The notes under the pieces were generated by a model. It was not told the DNA's origin. It saw only the letters and a program-made list of their open reading frames with translations, and did no database searches. This document shows, piece after piece, positions 43,237 to 51,586 of a stretch of 56,249 nt of DNA; the stretch's first letter is position 1, and each line of letters starts with the position of its first letter. The translations under genes and the position numbers were made by a program. This DNA is from an uncultured Chthonomonas sp. (GTDB lineage: Bacteria > Armatimonadota > Chthonomonadetes > Chthonomonadales > CAJBBX01): assembly GCA_903951425.1 (NCBI GenBank), contig CAJBBX010000023.1, positions 1-56,249 of the forward strand, given 5' to 3'.

Positions 43237-46200
43237 CTACCGCTTCGTACCGGCGTTGACGACCTCATATAGCCCTCCACCGACCCAGCCGCTCATGCGC
43301 CCATCCGGCGCCTGGGTCTGGAACCGGACGTCATGCAGGCCGAGACGGGCCAGCAGAATGGGGCCGCCATAGAGAGGCGAATCGGATCGCGGCAGCGTTC
43401 CGTCCAGCGTGTACCTGATCGCCGCCGACCTGGCAGCCCTCAACTCGAGACGGACCTCTCTCTGATACACGCCGCCAGCCGGGTTGGCTCGGACCTCCCA
43501 GTCTCGGCCGGCCAGAGACGACCCCACGGATAGATCGTCGATGCACGCGTCGAACGGCCCGTGGCCGCCGCGACTGTCATACGCGAGCAGGACCGCGCTG
43601 ATGGTCTTGCCGGTAAGGTGCCGCCCAATGGGGATGCTGACCTGGGTCCACTGGCCCGCGATCCCCTTCGGGTTTGCCGGGTGTACGTTGTCACCCGTGC
43701 TCGTGGTCGCCGAAGACGCTCGCAGGTCGGACCCGTCCGTGAACACCAGGTCGACACCGATCTGCCTGCTGGTCTGGTCGCTCGGCTTGAACCAGTAGCT
43801 CAGGACCGTGTCGCGGTAGACGGCGATGGGTCCTTCAAGAACCCTGTAGTAGGCGTACGCGTGGGTGGGGTCGTCCGCTCGGCCGGAGATCCGTAGCGCG
43901 CGCCGGCCGGTGCGGCGCTCCTGATCGGTGACGCGGCACATGGCTCCGGACACGCCTGCCTGCCACGACCCCGTGGTGTCGACCAGACCGGGAGCGCGCT
44001 GGGGATCGCCCGTTTCCCATCCCGTCGTTAAGGCGCTCATGCCGGCGACGGGGCTAACGGGCACGTCCAGGGAATTGGCCAGTGCTGCGCACCGTCCCTG
44101 CGCCTGGTTGTCGATCGCGAAGGAGCCGGACGCGGAGACGTTGCCGATCAGCCGCGCGGCGCCGCACCCGCCCATCACGCGGACCTCGGGACCGGGCGCG
44201 CCGTCGAACCGGGCGTTCTCAACCGCGCATCGGCCGCCCCGGATTGTGATCGTGCCGCTCAGGTTGTTCAGGCCCTGTATCAGTACGCTACCGCGCCCCC
44301 CGACGACCCCTCCGATGCTCGACGGCCACATGGCCGAACCGAAGAGGGAAGCCGTGCCGGCAAAGCGCTCGCCGACCACGATCCCGCCCACCACATGGCG
44401 CCCCAGAGGCACCAACTGGGGACTGATCAGCGAGATGCGGCTTTGGCCGGAGGTATCGATGGCGACACACCGCTCGCCGGTGTCGGTTCCATGGTGGATC
44501 ACGCGGGCCTTCGTGCTGCCACCGTCGTCCCGGAATGCCAGGCCGTCGTGGCCGGCATACAGGAAGGTGCTGAGCACCTGCTCGTCGTCACAACTGCCGA
44601 GGACCACTCCGCTCAGGTTGGCCCGCACGTACTCGATCGTGGCGTCCCAGTTCGCCGTCGGCACAGGCTTCAGGCGCGGATCGACCCAGAAGCTGAAGTG
44701 CGGGTTGAAGTGCACGTCGTCGATCCAGCCCTTGCCGCGGCACTTGCTGACGAACAGGCCCTTCTGATAGTAGGAGCCGTCAAGGTAGCGGATCAGGTGG
44801 CCGTCGCTTCGATGGGTCCAGAAGTCCACGCCTTGGAACGCGTTCGCGATGTTGACATGCATCACCCAACAGCGCGGGCCGAGGCTCCTGACCGCCCAGG
44901 GATACGGCACGATGTCGGCCATATTCTGGTCCGGGTACCAGATGGTGAGGCCGCGGATGCCCGATCCGGCCCGGAGCTGGACGAAGGGCGTGCCCTCGGC
45001 GTTTCCGCGCCCCGATGTGGTCAGCAGCGCCGCGCCCGCACAGAGGGTGTGGTGAGGTGTATCGAAGGAGCCGCGAAGCTCGACCCCGGTGGGTACGGTG
45101 ATCTGCCCTGACAGGCGGTAGACCCCTGCCGGTACGTAGACGGTCCCGCCGCCGGCCCGGCCGCAGGTGTCAAGCGCTCGGCGGAAGGCGTCCGTGTTGT
45201 CCTGGCGCTCCGGCGCGGCCCCGTAGTCGGAGACGAGGAAGAGTTTAATCGTCGCCGGCCTGGGATCTGGAGGCAACGGCATCAGCGATATGTCCGGCCT
45301 GGCGAACGCAACTGGGCGGTGCGTGACCTGCACATCGCCGCGCTCGGCCCGGCAGTCGATCCGGGGACTGCCGGCGAACCTGTTGCCGATGATCCTGGCC
45401 CGAGTGACGCCCGAACCGAGCCTGACGTGTGCACCCGCCTGCTGGAACGAGCAGCCCATGGCTGTCAACGTGCCGGCAGTAGCGTCGACGGCCACCTGCC
45501 GCCATGCGCGGAACGAGCAGTTCTGGAACATGAGTGTGCCCGAGCCGCCGCTGGTGATTGCCGACCGGCCGCCGCTACCGAACGTGCAGGTGTTGAACTG
45601 CGCCACGCCGCCGAACGAGGCAGGCGCCGCGACGGCGCACTCTCTGCCCTGGAATGTGCATCCGGTTGCAGAGATGCCGATCGGGCTCACGGCATCCAAC
45701 TGGAGCGCGGTCGCACAGTCGCGCACGGTGCAGCCGAAGAACACGCCGTTCATGAGCCCATCGCCGGGCCGCAATCGAATGCCGATCCGGTAGCCGTCGA
45801 TCTCCACGCCGTACACGTAGCCCCACTCATCGCGCCCCAGATCAAGCGCCGTCGCCTCGCGGAGCATGAAGCCTCGCAGCGTCGCCCGCGCTGCGTCCGT
45901 CTTTGGCGCGCCCGGGAGTGGGGCCGTTTCCCACCATCGCGGGCTGAAGCGCACTGCATGCGTGCGGCCGATGTCGTAGCAGGCGTCGATAGAGACGCCG
46001 GTCTTGATCGGCGTGCCGTACACATTGCGCACCACGAAGAGAAAGTTGGTCTGTGGGCCGATACAGATGCCCTGGAAGGGGTTCACCAGGGTCACGTTCA
46101 GCACATTCGGGTTCGCAATGGACTGAGTGGCGCCCGCCGCCCTTACGGTTGCGACGGTCCACGGGTAGGGTACGGGGCGGACGGCAGACTGCTCCGGGTA

Positions 46201-46620
46201 CCAGACGGCGATCTCGCGCACGCCGCAGTTGCTGGTCAGCCCGATGGCTGGGGGACCCTCAACGCTGCCCTTGCCTGCGGTCGGCATCAGTAGTGTGCCG
46301 CGTTCCCAGCCTCTCCGGCTCGGCGGCGTCCAGTCGCCGCGTAGCGTCACGCCGTCCTTGATGACGAGGGGGCGCTCGATCCGGTACCTGCCGGCACGGA
46401 GGAACACCACGCCTCCGCCCCCGGCAGCGGCGCTGTCCACGGCGGCTTGGATGGCGGGGCTCGCGTCCGAGCCGGGGTCCGCCGGCGGGCTGACCACTGA
46501 TGTGGCAATCACCACGTCGTCTGTGGGAAAGAGCGTGGCCACCACGACCGGCTTGTCCTCTGCGGCGGCCGCCACGCGGGCCAGGAGGAGCACGGCGATC
46601 ACGAATAGCTGTTTGAGCAC
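43237..46620 (-). CDS. Secreted double beta-helix (pectate-lyase-superfamily) protein with chitobiase-type C-terminal domain
   Basis: GTG at 46618-46620 gives 1127 aa and a signal peptide (MLKQLFVIAVLLLARVAAA). The open frame to 46983 runs antisense through a tRNA and is rejected. Two beta-helix units begin in matching fashion. The first has SPAIQAAVDSAAAGGGGVVFL, then YRIERPLVIKDGVTLRGD. The second, near residue 455, has NTDAFRRALDTCGRAGGGTVYV, then YRLSGQITVPTGVELRG. Both later carry IWYPDQNM/VWYPEQSA. A galactose-binding-like segment and a chitobiase/CHB_HEX-type tail (VRLELRAARSAAIRYTLDG, then TLPRSDSPLYGG) follow. It likely binds or cleaves a polysaccharide, but no lyase residues are assignable. 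It converges on the GH38-like gene with 18 bases between. Confidence 0.85.
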   Translation of the reverse strand: MLKQLFVIAVLLLARVAAAAEDKPVVVATLFPTDDVVIATSVVSPPADPGSDASPAIQAAVDSAAAGGGGVVFLRAGRYRIERPLVIKDGVTLRGDWTPPSRRGWERGTLLMPTAGKGSVEGPPAIGLTSNCGVREIAVWYPEQSAVRPVPYPWTVATVRAAGATQSIANPNVLNVTLVNPFQGICIGPQTNFLFVVRNVYGTPIKTGVSIDACYDIGRTHAVRFSPRWWETAPLPGAPKTDAARATLRGFMLREATALDLGRDEWGYVYGVEIDGYRIGIRLRPGDGLMNGVFFGCTVRDCATALQLDAVSPIGISATGCTFQGRECAVAAPASFGGVAQFNTCTFGSGGRSAITSGGSGTLMFQNCSFRAWRQVAVDATAGTLTAMGCSFQQAGAHVRLGSGVTRARIIGNRFAGSPRIDCRAERGDVQVTHRPVAFARPDISLMPLPPDPRPATIKLFLVSDYGAAPERQDNTDAFRRALDTCGRAGGGTVYVPAGVYRLSGQITVPTGVELRGSFDTPHHTLCAGAALLTTSGRGNAEGTPFVQLRAGSGIRGLTIWYPDQNMADIVPYPWAVRSLGPRCWVMHVNIANAFQGVDFWTHRSDGHLIRYLDGSYYQKGLFVSKCRGKGWIDDVHFNPHFSFWVDPRLKPVPTANWDATIEYVRANLSGVVLGSCDDEQVLSTFLYAGHDGLAFRDDGGSTKARVIHHGTDTGERCVAIDTSGQSRISLISPQLVPLGRHVVGGIVVGERFAGTASLFGSAMWPSSIGGVVGGRGSVLIQGLNNLSGTITIRGGRCAVENARFDGAPGPEVRVMGGCGAARLIGNVSASGSFAIDNQAQGRCAALANSLDVPVSPVAGMSALTTGWETGDPQRAPGLVDTTGSWQAGVSGAMCRVTDQERRTGRRALRISGRADDPTHAYAYYRVLEGPIAVYRDTVLSYWFKPSDQTSRQIGVDLVFTDGSDLRASSATTSTGDNVHPANPKGIAGQWTQVSIPIGRHLTGKTISAVLLAYDSRGGHGPFDACIDDLSVGSSLAGRDWEVRANPAGGVYQREVRLELRAARSAAIRYTLDGTLPRSDSPLYGGPILLARLGLHDVRFQTQAPDGRMSGWVGGGLYEVVNAGTKR

Positions 46621-46730
46621 GGGCACCCCCTGTTGATTCTTAGCCCGGCTCGATCGGGCGACCACGACGCCGAGACCGGCGGGGCTCTTGCTCAACGCAT
46701 CCCAAGGCGCACACCCGGGCTGAGATGCGC

Positions 46731-46766
46731 AAACGGGATGCTCGCGAGTTCGCGAGCATCCCGTTT
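46731..46766 (-). terminator. 17-bp perfect hairpin downstream of tRNA-Gln
   Basis: AAACGGGATGCTCGCGA and TCGCGAGCATCCCGTTT form a perfect 17-bp inverted repeat around 2 bases. It begins about 20 bases after the tRNA 3' end on the minus strand. The arms start with AAA and end with TTT, so it could work in both directions. It is best read as the tRNA terminator. Confidence 0.75.
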
Positions 46767-46786
46767 CACTGTAGGACTGGTCAGTA

Positions 46787-46859
46787 CTGCCGGATAAGGG
46801 TTCGAACCTTAGACCTGCTGATCCAGAGTCAGCCGCTCTGCCAACTGAGCTATCCGGCA
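46787..46859 (-). tRNA. tRNA-Gln (anticodon CTG)
   Basis: The minus strand reads a full 73-nt cloverleaf. The acceptor pair is TGCCGGA/TCCGGCA. The D-arm includes GCTCAGTTGGCAGAGC. The anticodon stem GCTGA/TCAGC encloses loop CTCTGGA with anticodon CTG. The T-arm is AAGGTTCGAACCTT and the discriminator is G. A U-A first pair is typical of tRNA-Gln. The 3' CCA is not encoded (TAC follows), so it is added after transcription. Confidence 0.95.
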
Positions 46860-46870
46860 ACGCGACTGTC

Positions 46871-46899
46871 ATTTTACCGTCCGGCGCGGCGCTTGTCAA
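46871..46899 (-). promoter_or_regulatory. Sigma70-type promoter of tRNA-Gln
   Basis: On the minus strand TTGACA (46894-46899) and TAAAAT (46871-46876) are separated by exactly 17 bases. The -10 element ends 11 bases before the mature tRNA 5' end. This is the best consensus promoter seen in the window. Confidence 0.85.
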
Positions 46900-47296
46900 C
46901 CGCTGCCTTTGTGTTGGTGTGACCCGGACAGGTGTCGGGCCCGGTGCAGCAGCCCGGCCGCCGCGTTCGGCCATGGTCGACATCGGGCGCGCAAGCCGTC
47001 CGCCTCAGAGAGGGCGTCGGTACTCCTGCTTGGCCATCGTCGAGCACATCTGAACGCCGGCCTCATCAAACCCAACGAGGGTGTCGTCCGACCACAGAAT
47101 GGGCCGCCAAGGAAGGACTTGGCTCTCACGGCCCCGAAACGAGCTACGTGTCGTACATGCCTCATGTCTGCTGGTGCGCTCCCGCCAACCCGGTTGGCAC
47201 AGGAGACACCAATTTTGCTTAATGTATTCATGAGTATCATATAATCTATTGAATATCCATGGATTGCCGCAACGAACGAGTCCTACGGAGTAGTGG
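46900..47296. other. Gene-poor stretch with an AT-rich island
   Basis: No reading frame here looks protein-like: frames on both strands give Arg/Cys-rich, unconserved-looking sequence. Bases about 47208-47265 form a sharply AT-rich island in an otherwise GC-rich region. It holds a perfect TATAAT at 47240-47245 on the plus strand. Confidence 0.5.
47215..47245 (+). promoter_or_regulatory. Possible promoter in the AT-rich island
   Basis: TATAAT at 47240-47245 is a perfect -10 element. TTGCTT at 47215-47220 is a weak -35 with a long 19-base spacer. It points towards the small open frame at 47297-47494 and the HEAT-like membrane protein gene. Confidence 0.4.
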
Positions 47297-47494
47297 ATGT
47301 GGCGGCAGCGTAGTCGGTCATCGGGCCTGATGACGGAAGGGGGTGTCCGAGTGGAACGGGATGCGCGTGACCTGACGCCGTACATCGCAGACTTGCTGCT
47401 GATGCCCGCCGTTATCGCCCCCGGCGCGGCGTGTGATGCGCTCCTGGCCGCGCGTGGCGCCGAGGTGCGAAGTGCGCCGGGGCTGACCGCCTAG
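47297..47494 (+). CDS. Possible small protein of unknown function
   Basis: This is a 65-aa open frame with ATG at 47297, GGAG 6 bases upstream and a TATAAT-type promoter about 50 bases before it; a second ATG lies at 47330. The sequence (RDLTPYIADLLLMPAVIAPG...) has one hydrophobic stretch and no recognised domain. The transcription and translation signals are its only support, so it may be spurious. Confidence 0.25.
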   Translation: MWRQRSRSSGLMTEGGVRVERDARDLTPYIADLLLMPAVIAPGAACDALLAARGAEVRSAPGLTA

Positions 47495-47511
47495 CCCTGG
47501 GGTAACGGCCT

Positions 47512-47554
47512 TTGACCTCGTCAACAGCACTGACAGCGCTGTCAGTGGGGTCAA
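47512..47554. promoter_or_regulatory. Nested palindrome, operator or terminator candidate
   Basis: The perfect 18-bp palindrome ACTGACAGCGCTGTCAGT (47529-47546) lies between outer arms TTGACC (47512-47517) and GGTCAA (47549-47554). It sits 18 bases after the small open frame and 82 before the HEAT-like membrane protein gene. It could terminate the former or bind a dimeric regulator of the latter. Confidence 0.45.
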
Positions 47555-47636
47555 GCGAAGCGAGTGTGCCGGCCACCCCCCCCTCGCCCCGAAACGCCGC
47601 GATGGACCTGTCCGTCTACACCATGGAGGAGACGCC

Positions 47637-48503
47637 ATGACCGGTTTCGGGATACCTACGCCGGGTGAGGAAGGGAAGCAGCCGGCGCCCGCGGGCCTTC
47701 GGTCCGGCAATCGCACGATGCGTGCGCTGGTGGCGGCCCTCCTTGCCATGGTGGCCGCCGTGGCCTTCACCACGCTCATCGCGTTCCGCTCCACGCGGCA
47801 GACGGAGGTCGCCGTCGAAGCTCGTGCCTGGTCGCCCAACGGGAACCCCAACAGCCCCATTGCGCCGACGGAGAGCGTCTCGATCGTCACCGAGGAGCCG
47901 AGCCCGGGCATCGTCTGGGTACCGCTGGCCCTGGTCGGCGGACTGGGCGTCGTATACGCCTTCCGGAGGGGACGGTCTGCCTCGCGCATGCGCTTCCTGG
48001 GCGAAGTGACCGACGTGACCGTGGCCGGACGCCTGGCCGAAGCGCTCTGGCAAGGCGACCTCTACATGCGCACCGAGGCCGAGGAGGCGCTGATCGGCCT
48101 TCTGCCGCGCTTCAAGGCATCGGACGCCGGATGCCTCTCTGACGCCCAGCGCGCCTGCCTGCACCGGACCCTCAAAGCGCCCAAGCGGCGGCGCGAGGCC
48201 GACCTCATCGTGGCCGTCATCGGAGCCCTGACCGAGATCGGCGACGCCCGCGCCCTGCCCCATGTAGAGCGGCTGGCCGAAGAGACCGCGCGCACCGAGG
48301 CTCAGCGGCTGGTGCAGCGCGCCGCCATGGAGGCGCTACCCGCCCTGCGCGAACGCATCGAGGTGGCCCGCGCCGCGCGTACGCTGGTCCGACCCGCCCA
48401 GGGCGGCCCGGGAGCCGATACGCTCGTGCGCCCCGCGGCCCCAAGCGCCGACACTCCGGTCGAGTTGCTCGTGCGGGCATCGTCCGCGCCGCCGGAGCGC
48501 TGA
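47637..48503 (+). CDS. Membrane protein with two TM segments and HEAT-like helical repeats
   Basis: The product is 288 aa; ATG at 47637 follows GGAGGA. Hydrophobic helices at about 28-50 (MRALVAALLAMVAAVAFTTL) and 91-109 (GIVWVPLALVGGLGVVYAF) flank a 40-residue external loop. The cytoplasmic part (about 115-240) has short alpha-helical repeats of the HEAT/PBS type, such as ADLIVAVIGALTEIGDARAL followed by PHVERLA. The tail repeats TLVRPA twice. Function is not recognised; HEAT repeats usually mediate protein contacts. No operon partner is evident. Confidence 0.75.
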   Translation: MTGFGIPTPGEEGKQPAPAGLRSGNRTMRALVAALLAMVAAVAFTTLIAFRSTRQTEVAVEARAWSPNGNPNSPIAPTESVSIVTEEPSPGIVWVPLALVGGLGVVYAFRRGRSASRMRFLGEVTDVTVAGRLAEALWQGDLYMRTEAEEALIGLLPRFKASDAGCLSDAQRACLHRTLKAPKRRREADLIVAVIGALTEIGDARALPHVERLAEETARTEAQRLVQRAAMEALPALRERIEVARAARTLVRPAQGGPGADTLVRPAAPSADTPVELLVRASSAPPER

Positions 48504-48573
48504 TCCGCGCCCCGCCCTCCGGGGATCGCGTATACTCTCCCAATCCGGCCGTTGCCGTCCGGCCACCCGGGAG

Positions 48574-50949
48574 ATGCCCATGTTCGCCGTCGCCCTGATC
48601 TGCTCGCTTGCCGCGCTCGCGTCGCCCGTCGCCGGTCCGCCGTCCGTCCAGGTGGAGCCCATGGGCTACAGGGACGCCGCCCTGGCCGCCCGAACGTGGC
48701 GCCCCTCGGAGTGCGCGGGACCGGTAGCCCTCGCCGGTGGCAACCTGCTCCTTCCCTGCCGCATGTCGCAGAAGGGCCAGAGGGCGTACTGGGACAGGGA
48801 CCTCCGCCTGAACCTGAGCGCCGCCTCCCGCATCGCCTTCAAGATTCGCGTGCTGGGCGATACCTCGGGCATCTCGGCCTGTACGCTCTACTTCCGATCT
48901 GGCGAGGGCTGGTACGGCGGCGAGTTCGACGCCGGCGCCGGCGACTGGACTACCGTGCGCCTCGACCGCTCCTCCTTCGTGCCCGAGGATACGCCCGCGG
49001 GCTGGGGCAAGATCGACGGTATGCGCGTGGGCTTCTGGAAGGCCGGTCCCGTGGACACGCGCGTCGAGTTGGGCGCCGTCACTGCAGAGACTGCCGCCAC
49101 CGTGGTGGTGCGCTGCACCGCTCCGGGGGCCGATCGCTCATCGGCCGACAGCATGGTCAAGCTCCTGCGGTCAGCGGGGGTCGACGCCGGCGGGATCGAC
49201 GACACCGACGTGGCCGCAGGCATGCTGGCCGACCGGCGCCTGGCCATCTACCCGCAGAACCCCGTCGTCAGCGAGGCCGAGGCCCAGGCGCTCCGGGCAT
49301 TCGTGGCCGGCGGCGGCAAGATCGCGGCGTTCTACAGCCTGCCGGAAGCGCTGGCGCAGATACTCGGCGTGCGCGGCACGGGATGGACCAAGGCGCTCTA
49401 CCCCGGTCAGTTCAGCCGCATACAGGTGGTGGACCGAGCCCTGGCCGGCGCCCCGGCCTACGCCGACCAGGCGAGTTGGAACATCCAGAAGGCCGAACCC
49501 GCCGCGTCGACCACCCGCGTGGCCGCCACCTGGCTCGACGGCCAGGGCAAGGAGACCGGCGAGGCCGCCCTCCTGCTCGGGCGCAATGGCTCATTCATGA
49601 CGCATGTGGCGCTGGATGACGACGCAGCCCGCAAGCGGACGCTGCTCCGGGCGCTGCTGGGCGCCCTGCAGCCCTCGGTCATGCAGGATGCCGCGGCCAC
49701 CGCCGTCGCCGAGGCCCAGGTTCTGGGCGACTGGCCCGACCTGCCGGTCGCTCGAAAGGGCATCCTATCGCTAGCCGGCTCCGGCCCCAGGCGCGCGCAG
49801 GCGCGAAAGGGCATCGCCGCGGCCGAAGGGCTCTTCAAGCAGGCTTCGGGCCTGCTGACTAAGCGAGACTATAGCGGCGCCATCCAGACCGCCGAGAAGG
49901 GCCACGCCGCCCTCGAAGCCGCCCACGGCGCCGCCATGCCCGGCAAGCAGGGCGAGTTCCGCGCCTTCTGGTGTCACTCGGCCTATGGAGTGCAGGGGTA
50001 CACCTGGGAGCAGACCTGCGCCAAGCTGGCCGCCGCGGGCTTCACGGCCGTGCTGCCCAACATGCTCTGGGGCGGCGTGGCCGACTACGCCAGCGACGTG
50101 CTGCCGGTCTTGGACGAGTGCCGGCAACGCGGCGACCAGATCACCGCCTGCCTGGCCGCGGCGCGCAAGCACGGACTGCAGGTACACGTCTGGAAGGTGA
50201 ACTGGAACCTGGGCGCGGCGCCCGAGAGCTTCGTCACACGCCTGCGCGCCGAAGGGCGGCTGCAGGCCGACGCCCAAGGACGTGAAGGCGCGTGGCTCTG
50301 CCCCTCCGACCCGCGCAACCGCGACCTGGAGCGCGACGCCATGGTCGAGGTAGCCCGGAAGTACGCCGTGGACGGCGTCCACTTCGACTACATCCGCTAC
50401 CCCGACTCGAACCACTGTTTCTGCGCCAACTGCCGGACCCGCTTCGAGACGCGCCTGGGCCGCCCGGTGGTCGTCTGGCCCGCCGACGTGCTGCGCGACG
50501 GCCGCGACCGCGGGGCCTACCTGGAGTTCCGCCGTTCCAACATCACCGCGCTGGTGGAGGCCGTGGCGGCGGGCGCCCGCGCGGTGCGGCCGGGCATCAA
50601 GATCTCGGCCGCAGTCTTCCCGAATTGGCCCGCCTGCCGCGACGAGATCGGCCAGGACTGGGCCAACTGGGCCAAGCGGTGCCTGCTGGACTTCGTCTGC
50701 CCCATGGACTACAACGCCTCCACGCCGCAGTTCCGTGCGCGGGTGCGGTCGCAGCGGCCTGCGGTGGCGGGTGTGCCCCTGTACCCCGGCATCGGCGCGT
50801 CGGCGCCCGGCCTCAACGCCTCGCAGGTGCTGCGGCAGATCGAGGCGGCCCGGCAGGAGAAGGCCGATGGCTTCACCATCTTCAACCTGGACCGCCGAAC
50901 GCTGGACGAGATCGCGCCGGTGCTGGCCCTGGGCGCCACCCGGCGTTAG
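48574..50949 (+). CDS. Secreted GHL10-type glycosyl-hydrolase-like protein
   Basis: The product is 791 aa with a signal peptide (MPMFAVALICSLAALASPVAG). Residues about 30-170 form a beta-sandwich. Residues about 175-400 include a glutamine-amidotransferase-like segment (RRLAIYPQNPVVSEAEAQAL, then RAFVAGGGKIAAF). Residues about 460-785 are a GHL10 barrel, with EFRAFWCHSAYGVQGYTWE, GLQVHVWKVNWNLG, DGVHFDYIRYPD, KISAAVFPNWP and VCPMDYN. GHL10 proteins are predicted glycosidases, and some act on peptidoglycan or exopolysaccharide. Export and setting fit extracellular glycan cleavage. Confidence 0.88.
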   Translation: MPMFAVALICSLAALASPVAGPPSVQVEPMGYRDAALAARTWRPSECAGPVALAGGNLLLPCRMSQKGQRAYWDRDLRLNLSAASRIAFKIRVLGDTSGISACTLYFRSGEGWYGGEFDAGAGDWTTVRLDRSSFVPEDTPAGWGKIDGMRVGFWKAGPVDTRVELGAVTAETAATVVVRCTAPGADRSSADSMVKLLRSAGVDAGGIDDTDVAAGMLADRRLAIYPQNPVVSEAEAQALRAFVAGGGKIAAFYSLPEALAQILGVRGTGWTKALYPGQFSRIQVVDRALAGAPAYADQASWNIQKAEPAASTTRVAATWLDGQGKETGEAALLLGRNGSFMTHVALDDDAARKRTLLRALLGALQPSVMQDAAATAVAEAQVLGDWPDLPVARKGILSLAGSGPRRAQARKGIAAAEGLFKQASGLLTKRDYSGAIQTAEKGHAALEAAHGAAMPGKQGEFRAFWCHSAYGVQGYTWEQTCAKLAAAGFTAVLPNMLWGGVADYASDVLPVLDECRQRGDQITACLAAARKHGLQVHVWKVNWNLGAAPESFVTRLRAEGRLQADAQGREGAWLCPSDPRNRDLERDAMVEVARKYAVDGVHFDYIRYPDSNHCFCANCRTRFETRLGRPVVVWPADVLRDGRDRGAYLEFRRSNITALVEAVAAGARAVRPGIKISAAVFPNWPACRDEIGQDWANWAKRCLLDFVCPMDYNASTPQFRARVRSQRPAVAGVPLYPGIGASAPGLNASQVLRQIEAARQEKADGFTIFNLDRRTLDEIAPVLALGATRR

Positions 50950-50987
50950 CCGCCGCACCTGAACCGCCTCACTGGAGCCGATGCGCC

Positions 50988-51542
50988 ATGCGACGTACCT
51001 TGCCGATGATGACCGCCTGCTGCCTATGCCTCCTCTCAGCATCGGCGCTCCAAGCGGGGCCGAGCCCGCCGCCCGTGCCCTTGCTGGTCGGCGGCGCGGC
51101 GCACGGGGCCGAATTCATCGATGCGCTGGCGGACCTGGGCGTGGGCAACTTCGTCTGGGTTCCCAAGTGGTGCGACCCCACATCCCCCGCGCCGTGGGAC
51201 GACAAGCACACGATCCTGGACGACGCAGACGCCTGCGTCCGGCGCAAGATGAGCTTCATGATCAGCCAGCGCCGGGGTCTCGGGCGTGCTTGGAAGCTCG
51301 GAGGTAACGAGTTCGGCGGCGACACCGAGGCCGAGCTCCACAGCGCCGCAACGGTGCGTGAGATATCCCGTCGAGCCGGTCCCCTGTTCGTCGGGCTGCA
51401 GGCCGAGGAGATGGATGCCGACCTGCTGCAGAGCGCGTTCCGGGTCAGCGCCCGCACACGCCTACCGGACCTATACCGGTTCACGGATCGCGGCGGCGGG
51501 TGCCTCCGCGAGGAGATCGCTCGGATTACCGGTAACCACTGA
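50988..51542 (+). CDS. Secreted protein, apparently truncated enzyme N-terminus
   Basis: The product is 184 aa from ATG at 50988, with a signal peptide (MRRTLPMMTACCLCLLSASALQAG). The body (VGNFVWVPKWCDP, then KMSFMISQRRGLGRAW, then VGLQAEEMDADLLQ) looks like the first strands of a larger barrel enzyme, but the frame stops after EEIARITGNH. No continuation was recognised downstream, where the AraC gene and a less GC-rich tract begin within 45 bases. It is therefore probably a 3'-truncated gene cut at the edge of an inserted or rearranged segment. It may not be functional. Confidence 0.55.
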   Translation: MRRTLPMMTACCLCLLSASALQAGPSPPPVPLLVGGAAHGAEFIDALADLGVGNFVWVPKWCDPTSPAPWDDKHTILDDADACVRRKMSFMISQRRGLGRAWKLGGNEFGGDTEAELHSAATVREISRRAGPLFVGLQAEEMDADLLQSAFRVSARTRLPDLYRFTDRGGGCLREEIARITGNH

Positions 51543-51586
51543 ACGGGTACGGCCCGGCAAGCGATGTTCGTACCTGGGAGACTGCC

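Noticed and set aside
46621-46983. N-terminal extension of the beta-helix protein
   Set aside because: It runs antisense through tRNA-Gln, its promoter and its hairpin. A signal peptide starts at the GTG at 46620.
46896-47385. Overlapping open frames on both strands in the gene-poor gap
   Set aside because: All are Arg/Cys-rich and unlike known proteins. They overlap one another, the tRNA promoter or the AT-rich island, so no coding call is justified.
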